Shown here one piece after another: positions 15,901-23,977 of a stretch of 34,988 bases of DNA. The translations under genes were made by a program, and so were the position numbers. Numbering within the stretch: position 1 is the first letter of the stretch; each line of letters starts with the position of its first letter. Origin of the DNA: a virus; IMG/VR virus record IMGVR_UViG_3300046533_000103, positions 1-34,988 of that record; one strand, 5' to 3'. The notes under the pieces were generated by a model, which was not told the DNA's origin, did not search any database, and worked only from the letters and a program-made list of their open reading frames with translations.

Positions 15901-17163
15901 GACAGCAGTTTGGATCTTAGCAGCGTTGTTTACAACAGCCTGAGCTGACTGATTAATATTGCCAGTCTGTGTTGCTACATTAACAGCTTGGCTGTTGAAC
16001 TTTGCAGCAGCAATTGCCATTGCACCAAAAGCTGCAACTCCGATGAGTCCAGTAGCAGTTAGAACTCTACCAATATGACTTGCAGTTCTTGCGACAGTTG
16101 CAATTTTTTCACCGCTTTGTGCAGCCGACAACGCATTAAATTCCATCAGCTGTTGATTGTACATCTTCTGTGTTTCAATATTATGGCCAAGAGCTATTGC
16201 AGCTTGTTCAGCTACTTTTACTTGCTTTGCCCATTCAACATTGGCAATTTGAAGATCACGAGCTGTTAACTCTATTGCTTTATTTAATTCAACCTCAGTT
16301 CCAGCAACAGCAGCAGACCTAGCCTGTAGTCCTGCTAACTGATGTTCTAACCCTCTTACAGTTTCAGCAAGAGCTTGTGACGCAAGTTCTGCTTTCTGTT
16401 CCGCTATTCTTAGTTCTCCTAATTGTCCCTTAGTCTGTACAATATTTCTTTTAAGGTCGTCTCCCACAGAAGCTAGAATTCTACCTTGCCCAGGAAGTTC
16501 AGCACGAGCCATTTGTGTCTCTGTAAGTCTACGTCTAGCAATAAGCTCAGCGTCCATAAGATTCTGCATTGACCGACCTGAAACTTTTTTACTGACTCCC
16601 CTCATGCGAGCAGATTCAGCTTTTCTTACCTGCATTTCTCTTTGAATTTCCTGTGTCTCTAATGCATGTGCCGTACGACGAAGTGTATCTACCTGTTGTT
16701 GGTTTCTTAATTGTGTCGTTCCAATACGACCAACCTGATTCATGATTCCTGCACGCCTAAGTTCGATTTTTTCTAGCTGTGACTCGATACCGAGTTCCTG
16801 TTGAAGTATTCTAATTCTTTTTACTTCGAGATTGCTTTCTGCTCTTGCAATTGCTTCGCGCCTGATATCGAGATTTGCAATCCTGTTACGAATATTAGTT
16901 TGATGCAATAAGATACGATCAATTGCCTGCTCATGTTGAAGTCTAATTTTACCGTTCTTGGATGCAACACTCTGAATCTTTCCGATTTGCTGTTGCATCG
17001 TTAAGGCATTCTTAGCCATGCGGTTAATGACCTGAGAACGTTGCATCTCAAGGTTCCGCTGGTTCTGAAGGCGTCTGAAATCACGGCCTACTCTCCCGAG
17101 TAGGGCCGATGCTTGATTCTGTGCTCTAACAATTAAGAGCAGTTCGTGTGCGCCAATAGCCAT
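12916..17163 (-). CDS. Tape measure protein
   Basis: At 1415 residues this is one of the two longest genes, and the one expected between the tail chaperones and the tail tip. The N-terminal 350 residues are strongly helical, rich in Gln, Arg and Ala (coiled coil). Hydrophobic segments that could cross a membrane lie near residues 366-390, 720-755 and 855-870. A helical region with KKRKKLIDEEYKKQ is near residue 1170. Such proteins set tail length and can insert into the host membrane during DNA entry; at about 0.15 nm per residue a tail of roughly 210 nm would be expected. The ATG overlaps the stop of the frameshifted chaperone (TAATG). No peptidoglycan-hydrolase motif was recognised. Confidence 0.9.
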   Translation of the reverse strand: MAIGAHELLLIVRAQNQASALLGRVGRDFRRLQNQRNLEMQRSQVINRMAKNALTMQQQIGKIQSVASKNGKIRLQHEQAIDRILLHQTNIRNRIANLDIRREAIARAESNLEVKRIRILQQELGIESQLEKIELRRAGIMNQVGRIGTTQLRNQQQVDTLRRTAHALETQEIQREMQVRKAESARMRGVSKKVSGRSMQNLMDAELIARRRLTETQMARAELPGQGRILASVGDDLKRNIVQTKGQLGELRIAEQKAELASQALAETVRGLEHQLAGLQARSAAVAGTEVELNKAIELTARDLQIANVEWAKQVKVAEQAAIALGHNIETQKMYNQQLMEFNALSAAQSGEKIATVARTASHIGRVLTATGLIGVAAFGAMAIAAAKFNSQAVNVATQTGNINQSAQAVVNNAAKIQTAVLKTMQTVPASSTDLTDALYNIYSSMQVTFGGGTKLLKLFGDVWVAGGMRGSIQDVSDALITLANNWQISGDNMKGFQKLAASTLATVRFGRLTVDQYTQTMNQLAPAFHGAHQSIEQMNGALAFLSRLLPSTGVTAAGIARMMEQFQRFAANPKAGFENLAKEITDTSGNLKPLNEVLQILINRMPDLAKSGVTLTNFFKTVSGNQGTVQARRALQGFILQFPEYQRVLKATTADQKELERSRKAMQESPGVKWATFMTQMHALALELGASVIPMLLAAIKPIQYIARGFDNLSDAQKRNIGHWAAWIAIGTLAAGVIASIAGGFALFIISMKTLKGAIGGGAGLKALGVEAGFVSARMGILGAALTALTLLFVQNPGLVKRMTDALGGLHTILKVLSALATVWTIQTIINSFLMMGNQAKIARGEIAATRVALLGLNGLTVGVIIAVSILQTPQYKKFRKWISDHGGPEANALFSSLPEVAKHVGGVAKQANMLTFGWAAESRRRDKAALRASIDVPNLFRLASAGAMSMADLNIYKDIIDPKDFAALKHHLGLVLHPIQPKTGTGFVAREGYRPSQAPRSWATQFDSAQYAAALRKAYKLQQNLNNASSPEEAYKAWQIYDAYVAKATLNMTAKQKKAWSEIFGMMDQFGAGIATHTQAQITAMVGNIRKMNKELAKHPSIALSAKISAAEKALTKAQYGDQQTIAENYYAAKDALEKTSTKTVESEAKKRKKLIDEEYKKQLKRQQDAQSTMKSVMSNLMQISQSAFQQYQSDLGTIFQGPWMTGSIMGRRQQFGFSARPKDLLTDMRMSVQHAEKFQGSLSKLRKRGAPDELVSQIRQLGPEAQKQLDVLLQQSPAMFAKYVKWFKRGQHDAHVAAMAELKSELKKWRSHGRAVALAIAAGMRDEDVALQMAMKKMIAKLFPGTHMLATTKPTRAGAAAAVDSRGGASGKGKGNYVVHDNRVTYNIHPSHKGESLQHMLRRTHFFYRNRK

Positions 17164-17800
17164 TATTCTTTAGGTGGTGGCCCTTGGTTGTTTAGAGAAC
17201 GCTGATCATCCTCGCCCTTAATACGCATGATGGTTTCAAACCTCTTAATGAGTCCGTCCGGCTGATCCACTATGGCACCAGGGTAGGGAGGCATACGAAA
17301 CTCACGGCTTAGGTGATAAAGCCGAAGATAATCCTCAGCATCCTTTAGGTCGTCGTGGGTGGGACGGAAACCTCTGCCTTCTGCGATCCGTTCCCAATTA
17401 CCGTCGAGGATGATTCGGACGGAGTGGTAAAATTTTCAGAGTCGAAATCCGTAAGATTCAGCTTATCAATCTCGTTCTCAATCTCTGCTGCAATCTTCGG
17501 ATCAAGAATGTCCAACGACATTGCATTCGAGAAATCCAGCTTGTTACCACTATCATCCTCGAGGTTGTGATCAATGATGCAATGAGCGAAGTCGTACTTG
17601 CGGCTTGCCTCATTGAGAATGTCGATTGTAATGCGGTTAGTGGTATCACGTCCTGTACCAAACTCCTGCATGTACTTAGCTGCCATATCACGACGCTTCA
17701 ACATTTGACCGAAGGACAATTGCCGGAGGGTGACAAACCCTCCGGGGCATGTCCTTAGATCAATCTTTGTGCCGTCTGCATTGACTGTAGCCTTAGGCAT
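17163..17800 (-). CDS. Tail assembly chaperone, -1 frameshift product (GT type)
   Basis: Ribosomes starting at ATG 17800 can shift back one base at A_AAT_TTT (17429-17435), in frame with the GAA AAT TTT codons. They then read YHSVRIILDG ... NWERIAEGRGFRPTHDDL ... to TAA 17165-17163, which overlaps the tape measure ATG by 1 nt. This gives 124 residues from the zero frame plus 88 from the -1 frame, 212 in all. The -1 frame has no start codon of its own and is closed by TGA just 5' of the slip site, so it can be made only by frameshifting. The G/GT pair directly before a tape measure is conserved in long-tailed phages, where it loads the tape measure for tail tube assembly. Confidence 0.85.
17345..17800 (-). 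CDS. Tail assembly chaperone (G type)
   Basis: The zero-frame product has 151 residues, beginning MPKATVNADG. The ATG at 17800 is chosen because AAGGGAG lies just upstream; an ORF extension to 17851 would overlap the major tail gene and lacks such a site. It contains a beta-strand N-terminus (KIDLRTCPGGFVTLRQLSFGQ), a helical middle and an acidic, Ser/Thr-rich tail after the slip site. It works with its frameshifted longer form on the tape measure protein and is not expected in the mature virion. It follows the major tail gene by 23 bases. Confidence 0.85.
   Translation of the reverse strand: MPKATVNADGTKIDLRTCPGGFVTLRQLSFGQMLKRRDMAAKYMQEFGTGRDTTNRITIDILNEASRKYDFAHCIIDHNLEDDSGNKLDFSNAMSLDILDPKIAAEIENEIDKLNLTDFDSENFTTPSESSSTVIGNGSQKAEVSVPPTTT
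17429..17435 (-). other. Programmed -1 ribosomal slippery heptamer
   Basis: On the minus strand the heptamer AAATTTT reads A AAT TTT in the zero frame, a perfect X XXY YYZ site. After slippage the codons AAA TTT are still matched by the same tRNAs. The shifted frame stays open for 88 codons and ends at the tape measure start. Confidence 0.85.
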
Positions 17801-17823
17801 GTTATCTCCCTTATTCGTTACTG

Positions 17824-18837
17824 CTAAGTGATGGCTGCTGTGGACAGACACGTAACCGTGTATGCATTACCACCAGCGATACCAATTGCACGACCCTCCA
17901 CAGTTGCCATGATCAGATCGGCCATACCCGCGAGGTTGACTGTGTAAGTGTTGTAGACTGAGTTGTTAACGTCGATGCGAACACCAGAAGTAGCAAGTGC
18001 CCATGTAGCACCACCTCTGATAGTTTCAAGTCTAACAGCACGCTTTGCTGCGGAAACCATGTTCGTATACTCAGTCTTATCAACGAAATCAAGCTCCGTG
18101 CTGTACGTTGCCTCAGTCTCACCATACGAGATATATGTAGCAGCACGACTAGGTGTAAGACGATTCTGAGCAGAAGCATTGAACGAACTGTTGAACGTGT
18201 ACCCGTTGAAGTTAAGATCAGGAGTTGCGAATGTAGGAGCAGTACCAGCGGTATCGACATAAACCGCCTGAGTAGCCGCACCAAACAGGATAGGATCAAT
18301 CCATGCAGGAGTACCCAATGCAGCAGGAGTAACTTCGCTCAATCCGAAAGCATTGAACGTAACCATAAGAACACCATTGTCAATAGTGAACTCGTAGCCG
18401 CCCATCACGCAACCAGCGTAACCGAATCCGATTCCGTTACGAACAATGGTAATGCTGGCTGTACGAGGAACTGCTCCTGATGCTGCGGTACTCGCTGAAC
18501 CCTGCGAGCCAGGAGAAAAATTGTAGAGAATCTGTGGAGTATGTGTCGCAACGTCTTTGGTAATGATATGTCTTGCACAGTACATGAAGTAAGGAAGGAA
18601 GTTAGGATCAACTTCCATGTGGATATCGCCCTCGATGTGATATGGAGCCTGCTCAACATCGGAGACGATAGTCTGCTGTCTAATCTGAGGAGAGTAGTAC
18701 CTATCCTCATTGTAGACAAACGACTCGTCTAGGATAGGCACCCACACGGTTCCCGCTGTGTTCGGGGGAAGATAAGTGCCCATCGTAGCTTCGTGCTTAA
18801 TGGCTAACCAACCGCCACCGCCAAGACCTGCTGGCAT
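17824..18837 (-). CDS. Major tail protein
   Basis: A 337-residue protein, the expected tail tube subunit. Its place just before the tail chaperones and tape measure, and after the tail terminator, is diagnostic. The N-terminus has the Gly-rich GLGGGGWLAIKHEATMGTY segment and a conserved-looking WVPILDESFVYNEDRYYSPQIR stretch. The remainder alternates beta strands with Thr/Ala-rich loops, as in the tube fold. It is longer than the approximately 200-250 residues of minimal tube proteins, so an extra surface domain near the C-terminus is possible. The ATG overlaps the preceding stop (TAATG). A 23-bp gap follows before the chaperone gene. Confidence 0.82.
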   Translation of the reverse strand: MPAGLGGGGWLAIKHEATMGTYLPPNTAGTVWVPILDESFVYNEDRYYSPQIRQQTIVSDVEQAPYHIEGDIHMEVDPNFLPYFMYCARHIITKDVATHTPQILYNFSPGSQGSASTAASGAVPRTASITIVRNGIGFGYAGCVMGGYEFTIDNGVLMVTFNAFGLSEVTPAALGTPAWIDPILFGAATQAVYVDTAGTAPTFATPDLNFNGYTFNSSFNASAQNRLTPSRAATYISYGETEATYSTELDFVDKTEYTNMVSAAKRAVRLETIRGGATWALATSGVRIDVNNSVYNTYTVNLAGMADLIMATVEGRAIGIAGGNAYTVTCLSTAAIT

Positions 18838-19190
18838 TATCCATCACCTTCCTCTGTGGGAGGTGTCTCTGTCGTTCCTGTCGTTCCTGTAACTGTAGTT
18901 CCGAATGATGGAGCAACAGGTTGTTCAACCTGAGGTTCCTCGGGCTGTTCAGGAGGCACAGGTGCTTCCCAACCCTCAGGAGTCTCAAACTCTGCACTAC
19001 CCGAAACTTCCATCTCTTCCATCTCACCTAGTACATTCTCGATAGTGTTGTTGTTCATGGTGAAGAACACCTGTTCCATATTTGGATCGACCTCGATGCT
19101 TCCACCATTCTCAACAACACCAATCCCTACGATACCCACAGGGATTCCTTGTGGGTATGCAGACAAGTCTACGCTCACGTTAAGGCCCAT
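18837..19190 (-). CDS. Small tail-region protein with Pro/Glu/Thr-rich tail
   Basis: A 117-residue protein. The first 70 residues form a compact domain (GLNVSVDLSAYPQGIPVGIVGIGVVENGG). The rest is low-complexity and acidic, rich in Pro, Glu and Thr (PPEQPEEPQVEQP, TGTTGTTETPP), and probably disordered. I recall similar small proteins between the tail terminator and major tail genes of other actinophages, without known function. It overlaps the tail terminator gene by 11 nt and the major tail gene by 1 nt (TAATG). A role as a minor tail component is inferred from context. Confidence 0.6.
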   Translation of the reverse strand: MGLNVSVDLSAYPQGIPVGIVGIGVVENGGSIEVDPNMEQVFFTMNNNTIENVLGEMEEMEVSGSAEFETPEGWEAPVPPEQPEEPQVEQPVAPSFGTTVTGTTGTTETPPTEEGDG

Positions 19191-19650
19191 AAGGAAAACC
19201 CTTTCGCGATTCGATTGCGATCAACATTTGCGTACCAACTACATTATCGTTCGTAACTCTATCACGTCCGTAAATAGGAGCCGTTTGGGATACATACATG
19301 AACACTACTCTTTCATCCATGTTCATTGCTCCACGCTCTAACCAGTTCTCGATTTCTGTAACTAGATTAAGATCAGCGTCCGTTCTGTCTGTATGTGTAA
19401 TATCGAATTTTGCGTGATAGACCTCAACCATGACTTCCATAGTTACTGCAAATATATGTGTGCCATGTAGGGTTTTCTGTTTTCCTCCAGACAACACAAC
19501 AATTGCAGGATACTGAGGTTTCAATCTTTCGTTTAGTCCCAGGAAGTTGATTCCGAACTCATCTTTCTTTTCTGCGATACGATCATAAATCCATAGGGCA
19601 GCTTGTTGTGGCTCAGTGATTGTTTCGTCTATGTCAACAAAGACGCTCAT
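19180..19650 (-). CDS. Tail terminator protein
   Basis: A 156-residue protein in the position of the tail terminator, between the virion-morphogenesis-like gene and the tail tube gene. The N-terminal helix (EPQQAALWIYDRIAEKK) and the central mixed strands (PAIVVLSGG, IFAVTMEVMVEVYHA, NLVTEIENWL) fit the alpha/beta fold that caps the tail tube and joins it to the head. It starts with an ATGA overlap and overlaps the next gene by 11 nt. Sequence conservation of this family is low, so the call rests on size, fold pattern and order. Confidence 0.68.
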   Translation of the reverse strand: MSVFVDIDETITEPQQAALWIYDRIAEKKDEFGINFLGLNERLKPQYPAIVVLSGGKQKTLHGTHIFAVTMEVMVEVYHAKFDITHTDRTDADLNLVTEIENWLERGAMNMDERVVFMYVSQTAPIYGRDRVTNDNVVGTQMLIAIESRKGFPYGP

Positions 19651-20315
19651 ACGCCTCTTTTAAGCTGATCACGAACAGAGGCAGCACGAGAAGGATCACT
19701 TGCATGAATCCTCTTTGAGATACGACCAAGTGCACCACGTTCCATTGGGATGCCAGTTGACCGTTTAGGCCAAATGACTTTAAGCCATCCTTCTACATAG
19801 TCGTCGAATGCCTCAATTAGATCGAAGGCAATCGCTTCTGACATACCAAGGAATTCACGCTTAGGAAGCTTCTTACCTCTGCCAACCGTGCTACCAACAT
19901 TATGAGCGTGCCAATAAACAGGCCAGCCTCTTGTATTAATAGATAGGGTCTTTGCTGTAACCTTGTATGAATCACGATCTGTTACGGCTTCGATTAGGTG
20001 ATAGTCTTTCTGTAGAATTTTTCTGCCCTTATATCCAGTCTTGTTTAGTTGCTTTAGGTACTGAGGATTTCGTGGTGGCCAAGGTACACCGTTCAGGTCA
20101 ACTTCTCGATCAAAACGATCCTGCATATCTTCGATAAGAAATTCCCTGGCTACGGCCATCATTGGTTCCATATCATCGACCACCAAACCAATATTCCTTA
20201 GTTTGTTAGCAATGATTGTTGGTTCTTTTTTATTTGGACCCCAACGGAATTCGAGCGAGCCAAGAAGATAATATTGGGCTATGGACTCGACAGGCGGGAA
20301 TGGAATGTAGCTCAT
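19647..20315 (-). CDS. HK97 gp10-like / virion morphogenesis protein
   Basis: A 222-residue protein. The segment DRFDREVDLNGVPWPP (about residues 66-81), followed by a TGYKGRKILQ stretch and a region rich in aromatic residues and histidine near residue 134, matches the head-tail joining/virion morphogenesis family (gpG/gp10-like), which acts as neck adaptor or tail completion protein. The order (connector, this gene, tail terminator) agrees. It forms a TAATG overlap with the connector gene and an ATGA overlap with the tail terminator gene. There is a basic C-terminus (KRIHASDPSRAASVRDQLKRG). Confidence 0.72.
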   Translation of the reverse strand: MSYIPFPPVESIAQYYLLGSLEFRWGPNKKEPTIIANKLRNIGLVVDDMEPMMAVAREFLIEDMQDRFDREVDLNGVPWPPRNPQYLKQLNKTGYKGRKILQKDYHLIEAVTDRDSYKVTAKTLSINTRGWPVYWHAHNVGSTVGRGKKLPKREFLGMSEAIAFDLIEAFDDYVEGWLKVIWPKRSTGIPMERGALGRISKRIHASDPSRAASVRDQLKRGV

Positions 20316-20752
20316 TAGTATGGATCACTCATCTTGAAGAAGTTGTCAGGTAACGTGTTATGGTTAGGCCAAAAGTCTGCTGAGGTAAGTCGATCAGTAG
20401 TTGGTTCTTCAACACCTTCAACTACGATCGACCCATTCTGAATTCCCTGCAACAGACTAATGGCCTCGTTGTACTTGTTCTGTGCGTATTCTGGATCATC
20501 TAACGAGTCCTCGCTATATCGTTTACGATACACGAAGGCGGCGATAAGCCGCCCTGTGATCGAACGAATAAGTCCCGGTGTTGAATCAGGATCAAGCCAC
20601 AGGGACATTGTGGTAGCGGGATAGTAAGTGGCAAGGTAGCCGCGAATAATCCTCTCAGCATCAAGCTGAGTCTCATCAAACTCGGCTGTGTCAACAACTA
20701 CCTTATCGTTAGGTAGATGTAGGTTAGCGTCGTCAAGAGTCGCTAGTGCCAC
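20315..20752 (-). CDS. Head-tail connector protein
   Basis: A 145-residue protein if started at GTG 20752 (VALATLDDANLHLPNDK), which I choose because the family usually begins at this motif and because it leaves a 20-nt overlap with the previous gene. An ATG at 20866 would add 38 residues that are merely the alternate frame of that gene. A nearby GTG at 20761 is also possible. The central helices (ERIIRGYLATYYP, IRSITGRLIAAFVYRKRYSEDSLDDPEYAQ) are typical of the helical adaptor that sits below the portal. The C-terminus is acidic and then aromatic. Good context supports the assignment; the start is less certain. Confidence 0.7.
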   Translation of the reverse strand: MALATLDDANLHLPNDKVVVDTAEFDETQLDAERIIRGYLATYYPATTMSLWLDPDSTPGLIRSITGRLIAAFVYRKRYSEDSLDDPEYAQNKYNEAISLLQGIQNGSIVVEGVEEPTTDRLTSADFWPNHNTLPDNFFKMSDPY

Positions 20753-21134
20753 TTGATCCACTAGGGGCGCTAGGTGCCCTTGCAGGTGCCTTGATTTCCT
20801 CAGTCTCCTCAGGAACAAGCTCACCCTCATCATCGAAACGACGAAGAAGATCCTCAGTAGGCCCACTCATGTTAAAGCCTTCCTGAGCATCAATGAGCTT
20901 TAGCTGCATCAACTGACGAGGACTAGCAGTTGGGTCCTGTAGTCCTTCTGGCATCTTCACTTCACGAACAACGCCATCATTGACCCAGGATTCCCACTGT
21001 TCATCATCAGCGCCTGTATCATCCTGCGACACTGAATCGTTAACTTCAAACGCCTTGGGACCGAGAACATTACCATTATCGTCTGTCTCTGCCCCATAGA
21101 GGATTCTCGACCATGCGTACATTGTTTCAGCCAT
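20733..21134 (-). CDS. Hypothetical head-region protein
   Basis: A 133-residue acidic protein between the major capsid and connector genes. It opens with MAETMYAWSRILYG, continues with Asn/Asp-rich turns and a WESWVNDGVVREVKMP segment, then a LMQLKLIDAQEGF helix, and ends in a Ser/Ala/Pro-rich tail. I recall similar proteins in the same place in actinophage genomes, without a defined function. It might be a minor head or head-tail joining protein. It follows the major capsid gene by 9 bases and overlaps the connector start by about 20 nt. Confidence 0.6.
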   Translation of the reverse strand: MAETMYAWSRILYGAETDDNGNVLGPKAFEVNDSVSQDDTGADDEQWESWVNDGVVREVKMPEGLQDPTASPRQLMQLKLIDAQEGFNMSGPTEDLLRRFDDEGELVPEETEEIKAPARAPSAPSGSSGTSDS

Positions 21135-21143
21135 TATCCCTCC

Positions 21144-22160
21144 TTAGAAGGCAGTAGAGGACCAAGCGGTCTTGATGATGTAGCCAGCAGACGAGTTAAC
21201 AACCTTGATATCGTATTCCCAGGTCTGACGGAACAGGTCTGACTTACGAGCCTCTTCACGCCACCTGTCGATAGGCTTCAACTCTCCACCGAGCTGAGGA
21301 TACACAAACGTCTTCATGAACGTCTGAATGTTCATGCCGTCACCAGGATCAACATAGGCAAGAATGACGTCCTTGCCCCAGAAACTACCCGAAGCAAATG
21401 TAGCGTCAATGTTATCTGCCGTGTTGTAGATATCGTCACCAACACCAACAGTAACAACCTTACCCTGGAATCCAGTCAGGAGCAGGAAAGCATCAGGAAT
21501 CTGGAGTGAGAAATTCTGGAACCGCTGAACAACACGAGGATGATTCTCGATGTATGAAAGACCTGCATTCGGAAGCATGAGAAGGTTAGGAGGCTGACCA
21601 ATAAGACCTGTAATCTTACGAACACCAGCAAGAATAGCTGACACAGGATCGGATACCGAAGTAACACCGTTCGTGTAGTCATCCCACTGCTGTGAACCAG
21701 CAAGAGTTACAGTATTTCCTACTGGATATGTTGCGGTGTTGCGTGCAGTATCAGCAACTAGCTTCTCGTGCTTCCTCTGCAAAGAACCGACGATCACTGC
21801 AACAGCGTCAGTTTCGACGTTGATGTTAAGACCGCCACCGAAAGCGGGATTAGAAAGACCACCAGCACTTGCATACTCACGACGCTCTTCGTCAGTGACG
21901 AATGTCTGAAGTGAATGCTGCTTCGTGCTGAAGGTATCCTCTGACCACTTCCTACCCCTAACTTCGTTCGCCACAGTACCGGGAGCACGAAGGTCAGGGA
22001 AGATCAGACGGTTCGACCTATCGAACACACGATACTTACCGGATTTTGTCTGCACCGTTGTAGGTGGTGCAAGAACGTCTGCGTAATACTGCGGATCACG
22101 ATATCCGGTTGCGAAGTTAGTTAAATAGGGGTCTACGTAAAGATCGGATGCGTCATACAT
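21144..22160 (-). CDS. Major capsid protein (HK97 fold)
   Basis: A 338-residue protein following the decoration protein, as usual for this head gene order. It has an N-terminal arm (DPYLTNFATGYR), a peripheral-domain-like stretch with RREYASAGG near residue 94, a NLLMLPNAG segment near residue 194 and a C-terminal segment rich in charged and aromatic residues (SDLFRQTWEYDIKVVNSSAGYII). That segment recurs in capsid proteins of related phages as I recall them. No delta-domain scaffold is fused to its N-terminus, consistent with the scaffold-like part being on the protease instead. The ATG is well placed, 12 bases after the decoration gene. Confidence 0.85.
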   Translation of the reverse strand: MYDASDLYVDPYLTNFATGYRDPQYYADVLAPPTTVQTKSGKYRVFDRSNRLIFPDLRAPGTVANEVRGRKWSEDTFSTKQHSLQTFVTDEERREYASAGGLSNPAFGGGLNINVETDAVAVIVGSLQRKHEKLVADTARNTATYPVGNTVTLAGSQQWDDYTNGVTSVSDPVSAILAGVRKITGLIGQPPNLLMLPNAGLSYIENHPRVVQRFQNFSLQIPDAFLLLTGFQGKVVTVGVGDDIYNTADNIDATFASGSFWGKDVILAYVDPGDGMNIQTFMKTFVYPQLGGELKPIDRWREEARKSDLFRQTWEYDIKVVNSSAGYIIKTAWSSTAF

Positions 22161-22172
22161 TTACGCCCCCTA

Positions 22173-22550
22173 TTAAATGATATTGCCTGGGAGACCCAGC
22201 TGGACAGAAGCACGGCCGCCGGTCGCTGCACCCTGTCTGAACATACCGATAACACGATCACCAGTAACGGCATCATGAACAGTACCATCGGCATTGAGTC
22301 CAGCAAGTGCACCTACGGTGCAAGTACCATTGGCTTCAAACTCGGTTGCACCCATAACACGAATGCTTGCGAGCTTACCCTTTGTAATCTCACCAGTAGC
22401 GACGGCGTACTGTGCAACACCAGCAACCACATCAGTCTTTGCGGTAACAGGAGTTACAGTCTCTTCTGCTGAGAACTTAACTGCCCTGTACTTCGTAATT
22501 GCCACGGCAGCCGTATAACCCTTATCGAGTACGAAGTTACCAGTTGCCAT
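22173..22550 (-). CDS. Capsid decoration protein
   Basis: A 125-residue Gly/Ala/Val-rich beta protein with FVLDKGYTAAVAITKYRAVKF, repeated short strands with Thr and Ala, and a KGKLASIRVMG segment. It matches the general type of small head decoration proteins that bind the outer capsid surface after expansion. The place between the protease-scaffold gene and the major capsid gene is the usual one (as lambda gpD lies before gpE). The ATG overlaps the preceding stop (TAATG). Confident as to role class; exact family not certain. Confidence 0.75.
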   Translation of the reverse strand: MATGNFVLDKGYTAAVAITKYRAVKFSAEETVTPVTAKTDVVAGVAQYAVATGEITKGKLASIRVMGATEFEANGTCTVGALAGLNADGTVHDAVTGDRVIGMFRQGAATGGRASVQLGLPGNII

Positions 22551-23977
22551 TACCTATTCCTCCCAGGGATAGAAGCCTGGTACGCGTCGAACAGATCAGG
22601 ATACTTCTCTGCGGTAATCTTAGTTGCAGTGTTGTAATCAACCTGATCATTTTCCTGCGTCTCAAGAACCTTATCTGCAAATGCCTTGGCACTGTTCTTA
22701 GGAGTAATGTTATCCATGTACGAATCAGTACGTGAAGAACCCTGCTCCGCAAAGTCAACCATGCCAGTCTTACCAATAAGCTCAACCACTTCAGTGAAGT
22801 CAACCACGTTAGCATTGCCTTCACTGAACTTCTTGTGAACTTCCTCGAGCTTATTGATCACTACAGCAGGAAAGCCCTTATTCGTAGGCTTTCCACCATC
22901 ATCATGAAGCATACGAAACTGCTCAGAGAACGCCTTTGCGTTGCTCTCCTTATCCTTAGCCTCAAGGCGTGCAAGCTTCGCAGCCTCAGCAGGATAACGC
23001 TCAGCAAAGGACTTGCGCTCACTGTGTTCCTTAGCTGCTTCACGCATTGGCTTAACTTCTGCCATCACGTTCTCGACCGCCTTGATGATATCAGCATCAG
23101 GATCAAGTCCGAGGACTTCCCTAAGCCTAGCATCAACAGGAGTCTCTAACGGAACAAACGGTGGTGTGTCCACACGCGATCCTTCCGAATCGTCGGTATT
23201 TGCACCTTCGAGCGGCGGATTCTGATTTGTGTCAGGGTCAGCGTGCTCTTCCGGCACATGCTCATCAACTACGGGATTCTCGTCCATATTAACCTCGCTG
23301 TTCATCTTCTCAACGTACACATCAGAGAAGTTTAGCGGGACCATTCCTTCTTTTACGTATGGCTTGTTAGTAAGGGCTCCTCCGCTAAAGACCAGGTTAT
23401 GTACCTCTCCAGTGTGGGGGTTTTCCCACTCATCATAATGTTCACCGGAGAAGTATCTCCATTCACCTTTACTGATCTCTTCACGCGCTGTCTCTGTAAA
23501 GCGGATGAGTCCCCATAATCCATCGTCACGTACTTCGACCTGTTCGTACCATCCTGCGGCTTTTCCACCCTTAGCTGGGTCGAGGCCGTGATCGTATGAT
23601 ACGACGTATTCCTGTTCTCCGTAATACTTACCATCGAAGCTCTCCTTTAATGCTGTAGCTGTTTCTTCGTCGATGGTGGTATCTGAAAACAGTGGATGAG
23701 TCCAACTGCTGAATGGATATACCTTTACCCATTTCTTGTCCCCGTCAATCCACTCATCACTGAATGACTTAACGAGACTTACAACAGCTTGTTCATTATT
23801 CATTTTCCCACTCTCCGATGCGTAGATTGCTCGCATCTGCGCGAGTGCTTTTGCTCTTGATGAATGGCATCTGTTATTGAGAGTTCCTGTTTGTTTATTG
23901 AAAACACCCCAAGGCTTTTTGGTAGGGCATGATGGAGTTTTCCTTGCTATGTAAGTTGAAGGAGGCACGCTACGCAT
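22550..23977 (-). CDS. Head maturation protease fused to scaffold-like region
   Basis: A 475-residue protein. Residues about 14-55 are a small Cys-containing module (CPTKKPWGVFN ... CHSSRAKALAQMRAIYA) like the short domain often seen in phage head proteins. Residues about 60-225 resemble the Mu gpI-type protease: VVSYDHGLD supplies the His (H130), and WRYFSGEHYDEW the probable catalytic Ser (S177). Residues about 228-285 are acidic and disordered, followed by a long helical, charged region (about 290-400) as in scaffolds, and an Asp/Lys-rich end. A protease-scaffold fusion would build and then clear the procapsid core. The TAATG junction with the portal gene supports the start at 23977 over ATG 23803. 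Confidence 0.8.
   Translation of the reverse strand: MRSVPPSTYIARKTPSCPTKKPWGVFNKQTGTLNNRCHSSRAKALAQMRAIYASESGKMNNEQAVVSLVKSFSDEWIDGDKKWVKVYPFSSWTHPLFSDTTIDEETATALKESFDGKYYGEQEYVVSYDHGLDPAKGGKAAGWYEQVEVRDDGLWGLIRFTETAREEISKGEWRYFSGEHYDEWENPHTGEVHNLVFSGGALTNKPYVKEGMVPLNFSDVYVEKMNSEVNMDENPVVDEHVPEEHADPDTNQNPPLEGANTDDSEGSRVDTPPFVPLETPVDARLREVLGLDPDADIIKAVENVMAEVKPMREAAKEHSERKSFAERYPAEAAKLARLEAKDKESNAKAFSEQFRMLHDDGGKPTNKGFPAVVINKLEEVHKKFSEGNANVVDFTEVVELIGKTGMVDFAEQGSSRTDSYMDNITPKNSAKAFADKVLETQENDQVDYNTATKITAEKYPDLFDAYQASIPGRNR

Noticed and set aside
20753-20866. Longer start of the head-tail connector at ATG 20866
   Set aside because: The extra residues are highly basic, come from the alternate frame of the preceding gene, and are absent from the family pattern that starts at VALATLDDAN.
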